In this document: piece after piece, positions 7,086-14,773 of the stretch
How the letters are laid out: the number at the start of each line of letters is the position of its first letter
Numbering within the stretch: the stretch's first letter is position 1
Origin: a virus
IMG/VR virus record: IMGVR_UViG_3300043313_002960
Coordinates: 1 to 23,796 of that record
Reading direction: 5' to 3' (one strand)
DNA length: 23,796 nt
The notes under the pieces: generated by a model
The model's database searches: none
What the model saw: only the letters and a program-made list of their open reading frames with translations
Told to the model about the DNA's origin: nothing
Position numbers and translations under genes: made by a program

Positions 7086-7295
7086 ATGCTGCGACAAATC
7101 ACTTGGGGGTTCGTCGTCGGATACGTCGGTCTGGTCGCGCTCGGCTACGGGTGTGGCTCTCCCTCGCTCCTGCAATGCCGAGCGGAGGCCGTGACAGCCC
7201 TGCCGCTCGACCCGGACACCATCACCCTGGGAGACGTGCGGGAGGTCGCTCGGCGCGTGAGGGCGTGCCAGGCGCGGCCTGACGGTGGGCCGTGA
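7086..7295 (+). CDS. Small lipoprotein-like or membrane-anchored protein
   Basis: A 69-aa protein if it starts at ATG 7086. A TTG at 7050 in the same frame would lie inside the palindrome and is less likely. Residues 5-22 are hydrophobic (WGFVVGYVGLVALGYG), followed by Cys23 in LGYGC, which satisfies the loose lipoprotein pattern, though Tyr at -2 is unusual. The mature part is short with two further Cys (near 32 and 62). It could be an outer-membrane spanin-like protein, since it opens the cassette that holds the endolysin, but it lacks the usual Pro-richness. No family is recognised. Its stop overlaps the next start by four bases. Confidence 0.45.
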   Translation: MLRQITWGFVVGYVGLVALGYGCGSPSLLQCRAEAVTALPLDPDTITLGDVREVARRVRACQARPDGGP

Positions 7296-7657
7296 CGGAC
7301 GAGATCCGTCCTCCACCGTTGCCCGCGCAGCCCTTCGGGTCAGCCCGGGACGAGATCACCCAGCCCGGCATGGGCCTCGACGTGGAGAAGCTCACGCTCA
7401 AGCGCGAAAACATGCGCCTGCGGCAAGAGCGCAACGAAGCTCGCCAGCAGCTCACCCGGGCCCTGACCGAGAGCGCGTCGGGCTCGACTCCGCCGGACCT
7501 GACGCGCAAGCAGAAGGCAGCCAAGCTCGGTCTGTCCGCGGCGACGGTGACTCTCTTGACTGGCCTCGTCGGGGTGCTGGTCCCGATCATCGAGCGCAAC
7601 TGGCCGGCGTACGCGGGGATCATCAAGGCGATCCAGCAGAACTTGGGTCTGCAGTGA
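7292..7657 (+). CDS. Coiled-coil protein with C-terminal membrane segment, candidate holin
   Basis: A 121-aa protein starting at GTG inside the GTGA overlap with the preceding gene. The N-terminus is Pro-rich (1-25). Residues 30-60 are a highly charged helix (LKRENMRLRQERNEARQQLT) suited to a coiled coil, and 79-100 are hydrophobic (GLSAATVTLLTGLVGVLVPI), followed by a short amphipathic tail with W104. One membrane segment next to an endolysin gene fits a single-span holin or a tail-anchored lysis regulator. The family is not recognised, and a virion protein is possible. It is coupled to the next gene by another GTGA overlap. Confidence 0.5.
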   Translation: MTDEIRPPPLPAQPFGSARDEITQPGMGLDVEKLTLKRENMRLRQERNEARQQLTRALTESASGSTPPDLTRKQKAAKLGLSAATVTLLTGLVGVLVPIIERNWPAYAGIIKAIQQNLGLQ

Positions 7658-7908
7658 ACCTGCTCGAGCAGTGGTCGGATCACGCTCTCACGCCCGGCAA
7701 GCTGCTGCCCGAGTGCGCGGTATGCGGTAAGCCCGTGGAGAGCGCGAGCGCGCGCCGCTGGAACCACAAGAACGCGTGGGAGCTGGTTGTGCACTGCCAC
7801 GGCGACACCGAGTCGGTCACCGTCGACATGAAGGAGGCGATCGTCGCTCAGAACTACGGGGGCATCCGCTTGGGCAGGGCGTTCGAACACCCGAGGATGC
7901 TTCCGTGA
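7654..7908 (+). CDS. Small zinc-ribbon-like protein
   Basis: An 84-aa protein starting at GTG within a GTGA overlap; longer upstream extensions of this frame run over the preceding gene and are not credible. It has a CAVCGK knuckle (Cys21, Cys24) and, later, WNHK (His38) and VHCHGD (His47, Cys48, His49), enough ligands for one zinc ion. No signal peptide or membrane segment is seen. The next gene, the endolysin, overlaps it by four bases. Its role is unknown. Small proteins of this type next to endolysins occur in many phage lysis cassettes without known function. Confidence 0.5.
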   Translation: MNLLEQWSDHALTPGKLLPECAVCGKPVESASARRWNHKNAWELVVHCHGDTESVTVDMKEAIVAQNYGGIRLGRAFEHPRMLP

Positions 7909-8492
7909 CCCCCGAGGACATCCGGGAGTTCCAGCGCTCCCACGTGGACCCGTTCGACCAGCCCCTCCGGATCGACGGCGCCATAGGCCCGCTCACCCAG
8001 TGGGCGCTCGATCTGTTCAGCTGCAGCCCCCGAAGGCGAGCGGTCGTCGCGCGCGCTCAGGCCGCGGTCGGGGTCACCGAGGACCCTCCGGGGAGCAACC
8101 GGGGTCACCGCATCGACGAGTGGCTGCAGCGCTGCCATGTCTCGACGGGCCTACCCTGGTGCGCGGCGTTTGCGTCCTGGTGCCTCGATACGGTAGCGAT
8201 CGCGGGAGCTCAGGCGCTCGGCCATCACTTCCCCGCCGTGGACTCGCCCTTGCCGGGGGACCTGATGTGGTTCTCGACGGCTGCCTCCACCGGTCACTGC
8301 GGCATCGTGGTCGGCCTCGGCCCCCACGAGGTCATGACGATCGAGGGCAACTGCGCGGACGCGGTGCGGGTCGTGCGGCGAGCTCGGGACCGGGTGAGGT
8401 TCAGCTCGACCGGGCAGGACATCCAAGGGACGTGCCCGGGGGCGCTGCCGGTCGTGCCGTTCTTTGGTACGAGCCTGGAGGGCACGCGGTGA
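7905..8492 (+). CDS. Endolysin, CHAP-type cysteine peptidase/amidase with N-terminal peptidoglycan-binding-like segment
   Basis: A 195-aa protein starting at GTG in a GTGA overlap; in-frame extension upstream is shadow sequence. Residues 6-35 (FQRSH, then LRIDGAIGPLTQWAL) match the 'R.DG.iGp.T..Al' signature of peptidoglycan-binding repeats. Residues 47-150 form a CHAP-like domain: Cys86 in PWCAAF as nucleophile, His131 in GHCGIVVG, and Glu147/Asn149 in TIEGN as the third catalytic position. It would cut peptidoglycan cross-links or the amide to the glycan at the end of infection. There is no signal peptide, so it needs a holin or the like. It lies in a five-gene coupled cassette. Confidence 0.8.
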   Translation: MTPEDIREFQRSHVDPFDQPLRIDGAIGPLTQWALDLFSCSPRRRAVVARAQAAVGVTEDPPGSNRGHRIDEWLQRCHVSTGLPWCAAFASWCLDTVAIAGAQALGHHFPAVDSPLPGDLMWFSTAASTGHCGIVVGLGPHEVMTIEGNCADAVRVVRRARDRVRFSSTGQDIQGTCPGALPVVPFFGTSLEGTR

Positions 8493-8707
8493 TCCTCGGA
8501 GCCCTTGGCCGAGCCATCTACTGGACGATCGGCGCCGTGCAGGCCGTGATCGAGGGCGTGGGCGCCGGCAGGAGGCTCATCCGGCAGGTGAGAAAGGGCA
8601 TCGTCCCGATGGTGGACGACACCCAGCCGATCCCGCTCAGCCACCGGGATGTGGGGCGGATCCGGGCGCAGGTGGACGCGGCGACCCAACCACCGGGTAC
8701 CGGGTGA
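8489..8707 (+). CDS. Hypothetical small protein with N-terminal hydrophobic helix
   Basis: A 72-aa protein starting at GTG overlapping the endolysin stop by four bases (GTGA). Residues 1-25 are moderately hydrophobic (ILGALGRAIYWTIGAVQAVI) with a Gly/Ala small-residue face, followed by a basic stretch (GRRLIRQVRKG) and a polar tail. This could be a peripheral membrane or amphipathic helix protein assisting lysis, or a small virion protein, since the large late operon begins right after it. No family is recognised. Confidence 0.45.
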   Translation: MILGALGRAIYWTIGAVQAVIEGVGAGRRLIRQVRKGIVPMVDDTQPIPLSHRDVGRIRAQVDAATQPPGTG

Positions 8708-8711
8708 CACC

Positions 8712-11700
8712 GTGGGGGTAATCACGCGCTACAAGCTCGACGGCGGCACCAATAGCGCCGCCGCTCGACGCATCCTGCCGCCCGAGGGGTTGATCCGGCG
8801 CGCGGTCAACTTTCGGTTGCGCCGCGACAACGAGCTCGAGCAGCGGCCCGGGTTCACGGCCCTGGCGAGCAGCCTCTACGCCTCGATTCTGACCGTTCGC
8901 ATTCACGATCTGGTGAATTACGACGGGCGCCTATTCGGCTTCGGCTCCAATAGCCAGCAGGCGACGGCCAACGTCCTGGGATTCTTCGAGTACGTGGGGG
9001 AATTCAAGGCTTGGCGTCAAATTGACAAGGGCAAGTCGCTGCCACTGGCCACTGACATTCGAGATCTCGCCAGTCCCGCCGATATCGAGCAGGGCGTCCG
9101 TACCGCGACATGCGCCGTCAACGACGATATCTGTGTTTTTGCTTTCGACGCCGGCAACACATCGACGGCTGCCTTTGCGACAGTTTTTCGCCCCAGCGAC
9201 GGCGCGGTACTGTTGCGCCTCGACCTATCGAGCCTGCTGCGGCCGATCTCCCTGCTACTCGCGAGCGGGCTATTTGTCATCGTGGGCAACAACGCCGTCG
9301 GGACCGCGTTACGGGCGCGCTCCTTCAACGCAGCGAGTGACAACACGATATCGGCCACGAGCACGCTGTACACCGTCGACACGTTCGTTTTTGCCGCCGG
9401 AGCCGTGCTCGGTTCTCCAGGAGGGTTCGTTACTGTTGGACAGCTCGCGGGCGACTTGGTCATTCGCCACTACAACGATAGTTTCGTCCAGCAGATGACC
9501 GTGACCAAGGCGGGTCTCGCCTCGAATTATTTGTCGATTGCCGCCAACGGCCCGCAGAACCGAATCACTGTCCTGTATGGGGCATCAGGAGCCACGGTCA
9601 AGGCGCTCACGATCAATCTCGCCACCGGCGCGACCGTGACGGGCCCCACCGCTGTTTTCACCAATACAACGACGGGTCTGCACAGCGTGCTCTACCAGGA
9701 CGCGGTGTCTGCCACCTTTCGCATCCTCGTCGACGTGACGAGCGTGACTCCACGAGCCGTGGGCATCGCCCAATCCGATGACGCGCACGTTGGACTAAAC
9801 CAGACGCTCACCTCTGGAGTGGGATCGGGCAGCTGCTATTTGTCCGCCCAGCTGTCTAGCGAGGTGCTGAGTGTCGATCCCATCGGGCAAGGCTTCACGT
9901 CGGGCTTCGGCTTCCTCGCGGGAGGCACGGACCAGAAAGTCAACGCACTCGGCACGCTCGGTGAAGTGCACTTTTTCAAGGACTTTGGCACCGCGATTGC
10001 CAGCAGTAAACGCCTGGGCTCGCACGTGCGTGACGCGGTGACTGGCAAGTACTACCTGGTCACGATGGCCGCGAATAACGACGGCGAGGAGACCGCCTTT
10101 GTAACCGAGTATCGCGGGGGCGGCATCCGTCGCCGGCAAACAGCCGTCATCGGTGGCCTTCTCTACATCGCCAACGGCCTACCCCTCGTGACCGATGGCT
10201 ACGCGGCCCACGAGATCTCCTGGGGTGAAGCGCCGGAGTTTTTGACACTGACGAGTTCAGGGGCAGGCGGCAGCGTCACGTCGAGCGCGCGCTATTTCAT
10301 CCAGTGCTGCGCCGAGTACGTCGACTCGCGGAAAAACAGCCACCTCGGTCCACCGTCCACCGTCCAGGACATCACCACGGGCGCCGCCGACAATCGCATC
10401 ACAGGCACCATCTCGGGTCTGCATTCCTTGCGTAAAGCCGTGAGCGGCTCGGGGGATAGCGGCAGCTTCCGGCTAGTATTCTTCCGCACGGCGGCCTTGG
10501 CCGATCTCAGCGCGGGGGAGTTGCTGTTCCGGGAATCGCAGACGAGTATCCCGCTGAGTGATGACTTCGGCGATACCTTTGCGTTCACGCTCACGCTGAG
10601 CGACGCGCAACTGCGAGCCATCGGCACGACCATCTACACCCAGAGTCAGACCCCGGTGCCGAACCAGGCCCCGCCTCCCTGCCGGTTCGTTTGGCCGCTG
10701 AACGATCGCCTCGGGGCCGCGGGGCTGCCGCGCGCAGAGCAGATCCTCGAGAGCAAGCTCGTGTTCCCGGGCGAGGCCGTGGCCTTCACCGATAGCGATC
10801 TAGTCCAGTACCAGTACCGCGCGAGCGAGGACGTGCGCGGCATCGCTCGGCTCGGCAGTAACCGGGTCGCCTTCACGCGCAACGAGATCCACCTCTGGCA
10901 AGGCGAGGGCCCGGACTTCAGCGGGCTCGGGGAATTCAGCTACGCCGCGTGCCTCTCGAGTGAGGGCGGCTTAGTCGACACCGACGGCTGGCGGAGCCTG
11001 TGCGAGACGGACGAGGGCACGTTTTTTCAGCGCGAGTTCGACCAGATCTGCCTCTTGCAAAAGGGCGGAAGCGTCGATCGCAAGGTGGGCGAAGCCGTCC
11101 GGGACGAGCTGGTGACCTACCCGGTCGTGGTCGCGACGGCGTTTCTGCGTCGCAGCCATCACGTCGCTTTCGCGATCCAAAACGCCGCGGGGGACGCGGG
11201 CGAGATCCTGGTCTATGACCTGCGGCGAAAGGTGTGGTTCGTCGATGACGTCGGGGTGGTCGATGCCCTGTGCGAGTACCAGGGGCGACTCGTTTACTGT
11301 ACGCGTGCGGGCGCCGTCTTTCAGCAAGACGCCCTGCCCGGCACGGGCTCGATGCCGACGCAGGTACTCGACACGTACGATTTCGATTTCGGCTCGGGGC
11401 AGAGCTGGGGTCGCAGTCTGAACGCCGGCATGGTGGGCGAGTACCAGGGGGACGCTACCCTCGCGCTCAGCATCACCTATGACTCGGGCCTCAGTTACAC
11501 CGCCATTGGCAGCTGGGCCATCACCGCGGCCAACGGCTACAGCGCGGGCAAGCTCTTCAGCGAGAAAAAAGCCATCCCCGATCCGAAGTGCGCTCTGTTC
11601 GGTCTGCGCTGGCAAATCTCTGGTAGCAGTGGCTCGGCGGGCCTGCGCATCAATGAAGTCACGCTCGAAACCGAGACCGCTCCCGGCATGCAACGCTTGC

Positions 11701-11720
11701 CAGCGAGGGACACACAGTAA
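8712..11720 (+). CDS. Large beta-rich tail protein, nozzle/packaged-DNA-stabilisation type
   Basis: A 1002-aa protein read from GTG 8712, four bases after the preceding stop; the upstream extension lies over the preceding gene and is rejected. It opens with 'RYKLDGGTNSAAARRILPP', then 'NFRLRRDNELEQRPGFTAL', a phrase common to beta-propeller tail proteins of short-tailed phages, where the N-terminal segment threads into the adaptor/portal ring. The rest is almost all beta strands, with blocks such as YYLVTMAANND, GGGIRRRQTAVIGG, YNDRLGAAG-like turns and a C-terminal jelly-roll-like end. No membrane segment is seen. The first half looks less GC-rich than neighbours. Family proteins include P22 gp10 and T7 gp12 types. 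The length exceeds both, so an extra domain is likely. Confidence 0.55.
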   Translation: MGVITRYKLDGGTNSAAARRILPPEGLIRRAVNFRLRRDNELEQRPGFTALASSLYASILTVRIHDLVNYDGRLFGFGSNSQQATANVLGFFEYVGEFKAWRQIDKGKSLPLATDIRDLASPADIEQGVRTATCAVNDDICVFAFDAGNTSTAAFATVFRPSDGAVLLRLDLSSLLRPISLLLASGLFVIVGNNAVGTALRARSFNAASDNTISATSTLYTVDTFVFAAGAVLGSPGGFVTVGQLAGDLVIRHYNDSFVQQMTVTKAGLASNYLSIAANGPQNRITVLYGASGATVKALTINLATGATVTGPTAVFTNTTTGLHSVLYQDAVSATFRILVDVTSVTPRAVGIAQSDDAHVGLNQTLTSGVGSGSCYLSAQLSSEVLSVDPIGQGFTSGFGFLAGGTDQKVNALGTLGEVHFFKDFGTAIASSKRLGSHVRDAVTGKYYLVTMAANNDGEETAFVTEYRGGGIRRRQTAVIGGLLYIANGLPLVTDGYAAHEISWGEAPEFLTLTSSGAGGSVTSSARYFIQCCAEYVDSRKNSHLGPPSTVQDITTGAADNRITGTISGLHSLRKAVSGSGDSGSFRLVFFRTAALADLSAGELLFRESQTSIPLSDDFGDTFAFTLTLSDAQLRAIGTTIYTQSQTPVPNQAPPPCRFVWPLNDRLGAAGLPRAEQILESKLVFPGEAVAFTDSDLVQYQYRASEDVRGIARLGSNRVAFTRNEIHLWQGEGPDFSGLGEFSYAACLSSEGGLVDTDGWRSLCETDEGTFFQREFDQICLLQKGGSVDRKVGEAVRDELVTYPVVVATAFLRRSHHVAFAIQNAAGDAGEILVYDLRRKVWFVDDVGVVDALCEYQGRLVYCTRAGAVFQQDALPGTGSMPTQVLDTYDFDFGSGQSWGRSLNAGMVGEYQGDATLALSITYDSGLSYTAIGSWAITAANGYSAGKLFSEKKAIPDPKCALFGLRWQISGSSGSAGLRINEVTLETETAPGMQRLPARDTQ

Positions 11721-12766
11721 TGCCCGAGACCGACTACAGCCAATACCAGGACCCGACCTCGATGCCGGGTTACCAGGAGCGGTACAACACTGCCCCTGCC
11801 CCCGCGACGGAAAAGCCCCCCGCGCCCGATGGCTGGCCCGGTTGGAAATGGAGCGCGGGCAACAACGCCTGGAGCGACGCGCACGACACCGCGGGGCACC
11901 AAGCCTGGCTGCAGCAGCAACAGGTGCAGTCGACCGCCAGCCAATACACCGCCCCCACCCTCGCCGACGTGCAGGCGCAAGGCGGAGGGGCAGCGGCCTT
12001 CACTCGCGACCCGAAGATCGACCCCACCCAACTCGACCCGGCGCGAGCCGCGCGCGACGCGGCCCTCGAAGACCAGCGCTCGACCCTGAAGTTCGCGCTC
12101 GGACTCGAGGGGCCTCAGGCGATCACGCCCGAGGAGCGCCAGGCCCTCGAGCAGCGCTTCAGCGAACGGGCGACCCTCGCAGCCAACAGCGTCGCCATGA
12201 ATGCGCGGGGGGGCGCGGGGGCGCAAGCTGCCGCACGGCTCGGGGTCAACCAACAGATGCCGGCCATCGCCGGAGAGGCCAATCTCGCCGCCACGCAAGC
12301 CGCCAATCAGGACTACCAGGCACGGATCCAGGCGTTCAACGCGCGAGTGGGTCAGGCGCAGACCGCAGGCGGCATCGCCAACACCATCGGGCAGACCTCG
12401 ACCGCTGCCTTTGGCCAAGAGGCGCAGGTGGCCGAGAGCGGCGCGCAGATCGACCTCGGCAAACTCGGCATCGACGTGCAGAACCAGAGCTTGGTCAACA
12501 ACATGATCCAGCACGTCAACGAGCTCGGCATCGACTACGCCAAGCTCGACATCTCGGTGCAGGAGAAGATCCTCGACGACATGACCCAGCGCTACGGCAT
12601 CGACAAGCAGGCCGCGACCCAGCTGAAGATCGCCGCCCAACAGGCAAAGAAAGGCCCGCTCGATTACCTCGCCACCGTCGCCAAGATCGGCACGGATGTG
12701 GTCGGTGCCGCGGGCGGACTCGGCCTGCTCACCAAACCCGCCGCGGCAGTGATCGGGGGGGTGTAA
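11720..12766 (+). CDS. Ejection/internal virion-type protein A
   Basis: A 348-aa protein; its ATG overlaps the previous stop by one base (TAATG). The first 75 residues are Pro/Gln/Trp-rich (DGWPGWKWSAGNNAW). Residues about 90-290 are Ala/Gln-rich helix (AANLAATQAANQDYQARIQ style), and the end has a Gly/Ala hydrophobic segment (VVGAAGGLGLLTKPAAAVIGG). This composition, with long Ala/Gln helices and a soft hydrophobic end, is common to proteins ejected with DNA by short-tailed phages, which assemble a channel across the envelope. No lytic transglycosylase motif is seen. It is the first of three such genes in a row and is likely coordinated with them. I do not recognise a family. Confidence 0.5.
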   Translation: MPETDYSQYQDPTSMPGYQERYNTAPAPATEKPPAPDGWPGWKWSAGNNAWSDAHDTAGHQAWLQQQQVQSTASQYTAPTLADVQAQGGGAAAFTRDPKIDPTQLDPARAARDAALEDQRSTLKFALGLEGPQAITPEERQALEQRFSERATLAANSVAMNARGGAGAQAAARLGVNQQMPAIAGEANLAATQAANQDYQARIQAFNARVGQAQTAGGIANTIGQTSTAAFGQEAQVAESGAQIDLGKLGIDVQNQSLVNNMIQHVNELGIDYAKLDISVQEKILDDMTQRYGIDKQAATQLKIAAQQAKKGPLDYLATVAKIGTDVVGAAGGLGLLTKPAAAVIGGV

Positions 12767-14773
12767 ATGGGCACCCCCGTCGGCTTCGAGCGCTGGGAGC
12801 CGGGCCACCCGTGGGGCGACGTGCTCTACGACGATGGCTCGCGTACCCCCGTACCCGATCCCGACGGCAGTATCGAGGCGGAGACCCGGCGCTCCGGTGC
12901 GCAGCAGAGCGCCCAGCCGCAGCCCGCCCCCGTACCCTCGAGCACCCCGTCGCTCACGGGAGCCGCTGACCCGCTGTCGGTGGCGCCTCCGCCCGCGCCG
13001 CCCGCGGCTCCGGGGATCCACGACATTCCCCCGCCCCCTCCTCCCCCACCGAGGCCCGCCGCGCCGCCCATGCCTGTCACGGCGCCGCTCAGCCCGACCG
13101 AGCGGGCCGCGGTGAGCTCTGCCACTACCCCGAGCGCCGGGGACCTGGCAGCCCTGGGCGGGCCCCCTGTGGCCACCCCTGCCGCTCAAGCCCTTGCCGC
13201 CGCGGGCATCCCCGTCCCTGCCGCGGCTTCGCCGGCTGCTGCCCCGCCCCCCGCGCGCAACCCTGCCGAGGAGTCGATCCGGGCCCTTGCCCCCGGGCTC
13301 ATCGCGACCACGGCCGAGGCCAAGACCGAGGGCCCCGACGCACAGAGCGCGCAAAATATCCTCGACACCGCCGGCGAATCGCTCCTGCAGCGCGGCAAGG
13401 CCATCAACCAGCAGGTCGCCGCGACCACGGCCACCAACCAGGACGAGGCGGCCCAAGCCGACCAGGCCTACTACGACGCGTGGCGAGCCCGCAACCAGGC
13501 CCTCGGCGACGAGGCCGCCGCTACCCGGGCTCAGGACGAGGCGAGCTCTCGGCTCACCCAGGCGCAGGCCCGAGCGATTCAACCGCACGCGGACTATAGC
13601 GACTGGGGCGTCGCCCTCACGCTGCTTAGCAGTATCGCGGGAGGTCTCTCCGAGGGACTGAGCGGCGGGCGCCTGAAGAACACGACCCTGGATATGATCC
13701 AACAGCTCAACCGCGAGTGGGTCGAGACGCAGAAAACCAACAAGGGCGCGCTCGTGACCGACCTCGAACGCGTGCTCGGCGACAAGAATGCCGCCGTCTC
13801 GCTCGCGCAGAGCAAGATCAAAACCTCCCTCGCCGACGAGGCCGACTCGAGGAAGCGCTTCGCCCGATCGGCGGCTGCGATGCGCGAGCTCGGGGCGACG
13901 GCCTCGACCTTGCGGGCCCAGGCGCTGGACGATTTCAACAAGAGCCAGGCCCTGGTGATGGGTCACGTCGCGACCAACGTGGGCTTTGCCGCTCCCAAGC
14001 CCGTCGGGCCCGGGGCTGTCAAGCTCGACAACCCGACCACACGCGAGCTGGCAAGCCTCGGGATTACGCCGGACGCATGGGACAAGGGGCTCGACCAGGA
14101 AGTGGCGGCGGGCAAGGAATCGCCCAGCATCGCGCAGGCCGCCGTGACAACCAAGCAGATCGACGCAGACCGAGCCGAGATCGAATCGATCATGGCGGAG
14201 AACGGCGACAAGCTGCCCACGAAGGGTGTGCTCAATATTCCGAAGGCCCTCATCCCTGCCCTCTCGCGGCTCGGCTGGAAACCGGGCATGGACGCCGAAA
14301 AGGCCAACGGCTACATCAACACGTACATCACCCAGAAGGCCAAGAGCTACGGCGGGGTCATCACCGAGAGCGATCGGGAGAGCGCGGGCCTGGAGTTCGG
14401 TGCATCGGGCGAGGGCTTCTTGCGGGGTCTGCAGCGGTTGCGGGACACCAACAACAAGGGTCTCACTACTGCGCTCGAGAAGAAGTTCCCGGGCGTGGGC
14501 CAGCAAGCGCTCGAGGTCCTCTTGCGCCGCACGAGCGCGAGCGTCACGCCCGGTATCCCGCAACCCGCGGCCAATCCGCTCGAAAAGCAGAACGTCACCG
14601 AGACGGGCCCGCAGACCCCAGCGTTCGCCCCCACCCCGCTCGAGCTCGAAAACCGCGCCGCGGTCGCGCGACGACAGTCGGACCGCAAAGAATTGCTCGC
14701 CAAGCCGGACGTCGCCAAACAACAAGAGGAGAGCGCCCGGCTGCCGGCGGCCGTGCGCTACGCGCCCTTCTGA
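12767..14773 (+). CDS. Ejection/internal virion-type protein B with proline-rich N-terminal region
   Basis: A 668-aa protein whose ATG abuts the preceding TAA. After a Trp-rich start (FERWEPGHPWGD), residues about 50-165 are a disordered Pro/Ala-rich linker, including a long Pro run near 89-96. From about 200 on, it is helical and charged, with a Gly-hinge (ALTLLSSIAGGLSEGLSGG) near 280-300, then coiled-coil-like helices, and a Pro-rich C-terminus. No enzymatic motif, signal peptide or strong membrane segment is visible. Its place between two other large Ala-rich proteins argues for a co-ejected or internal capsid role. A giant minus-strand frame covering this region is a shadow. Confidence 0.5.
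   Translation: MGTPVGFERWEPGHPWGDVLYDDGSRTPVPDPDGSIEAETRRSGAQQSAQPQPAPVPSSTPSLTGAADPLSVAPPPAPPAAPGIHDIPPPPPPPPRPAAPPMPVTAPLSPTERAAVSSATTPSAGDLAALGGPPVATPAAQALAAAGIPVPAAASPAAAPPPARNPAEESIRALAPGLIATTAEAKTEGPDAQSAQNILDTAGESLLQRGKAINQQVAATTATNQDEAAQADQAYYDAWRARNQALGDEAAATRAQDEASSRLTQAQARAIQPHADYSDWGVALTLLSSIAGGLSEGLSGGRLKNTTLDMIQQLNREWVETQKTNKGALVTDLERVLGDKNAAVSLAQSKIKTSLADEADSRKRFARSAAAMRELGATASTLRAQALDDFNKSQALVMGHVATNVGFAAPKPVGPGAVKLDNPTTRELASLGITPDAWDKGLDQEVAAGKESPSIAQAAVTTKQIDADRAEIESIMAENGDKLPTKGVLNIPKALIPALSRLGWKPGMDAEKANGYINTYITQKAKSYGGVITESDRESAGLEFGASGEGFLRGLQRLRDTNNKGLTTALEKKFPGVGQQALEVLLRRTSASVTPGIPQPAANPLEKQNVTETGPQTPAFAPTPLELENRAAVARRQSDRKELLAKPDVAKQQEESARLPAAVRYAPF

Noticed and set aside
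8649-8711. Earlier start of the nozzle-like protein at 8649
   Set aside because: The first residues would be Trp/Arg-rich shadow of the small gene at 8489. GTG 8712 fits the spacing.
11479-12969. 496-aa open frame on the plus strand
   Set aside because: It overlaps the end of the nozzle-like protein, all of protein A and the start of protein B in another frame, with Arg/Pro-rich low-quality sequence.
13717-14772. Upstream extension of the ParB-motif protein to 13717
   Set aside because: The extra sequence lies over the preceding gene in another frame and reads Arg/Gly-rich. ATG 14773 overlaps the preceding stop and starts ordinary protein sequence.
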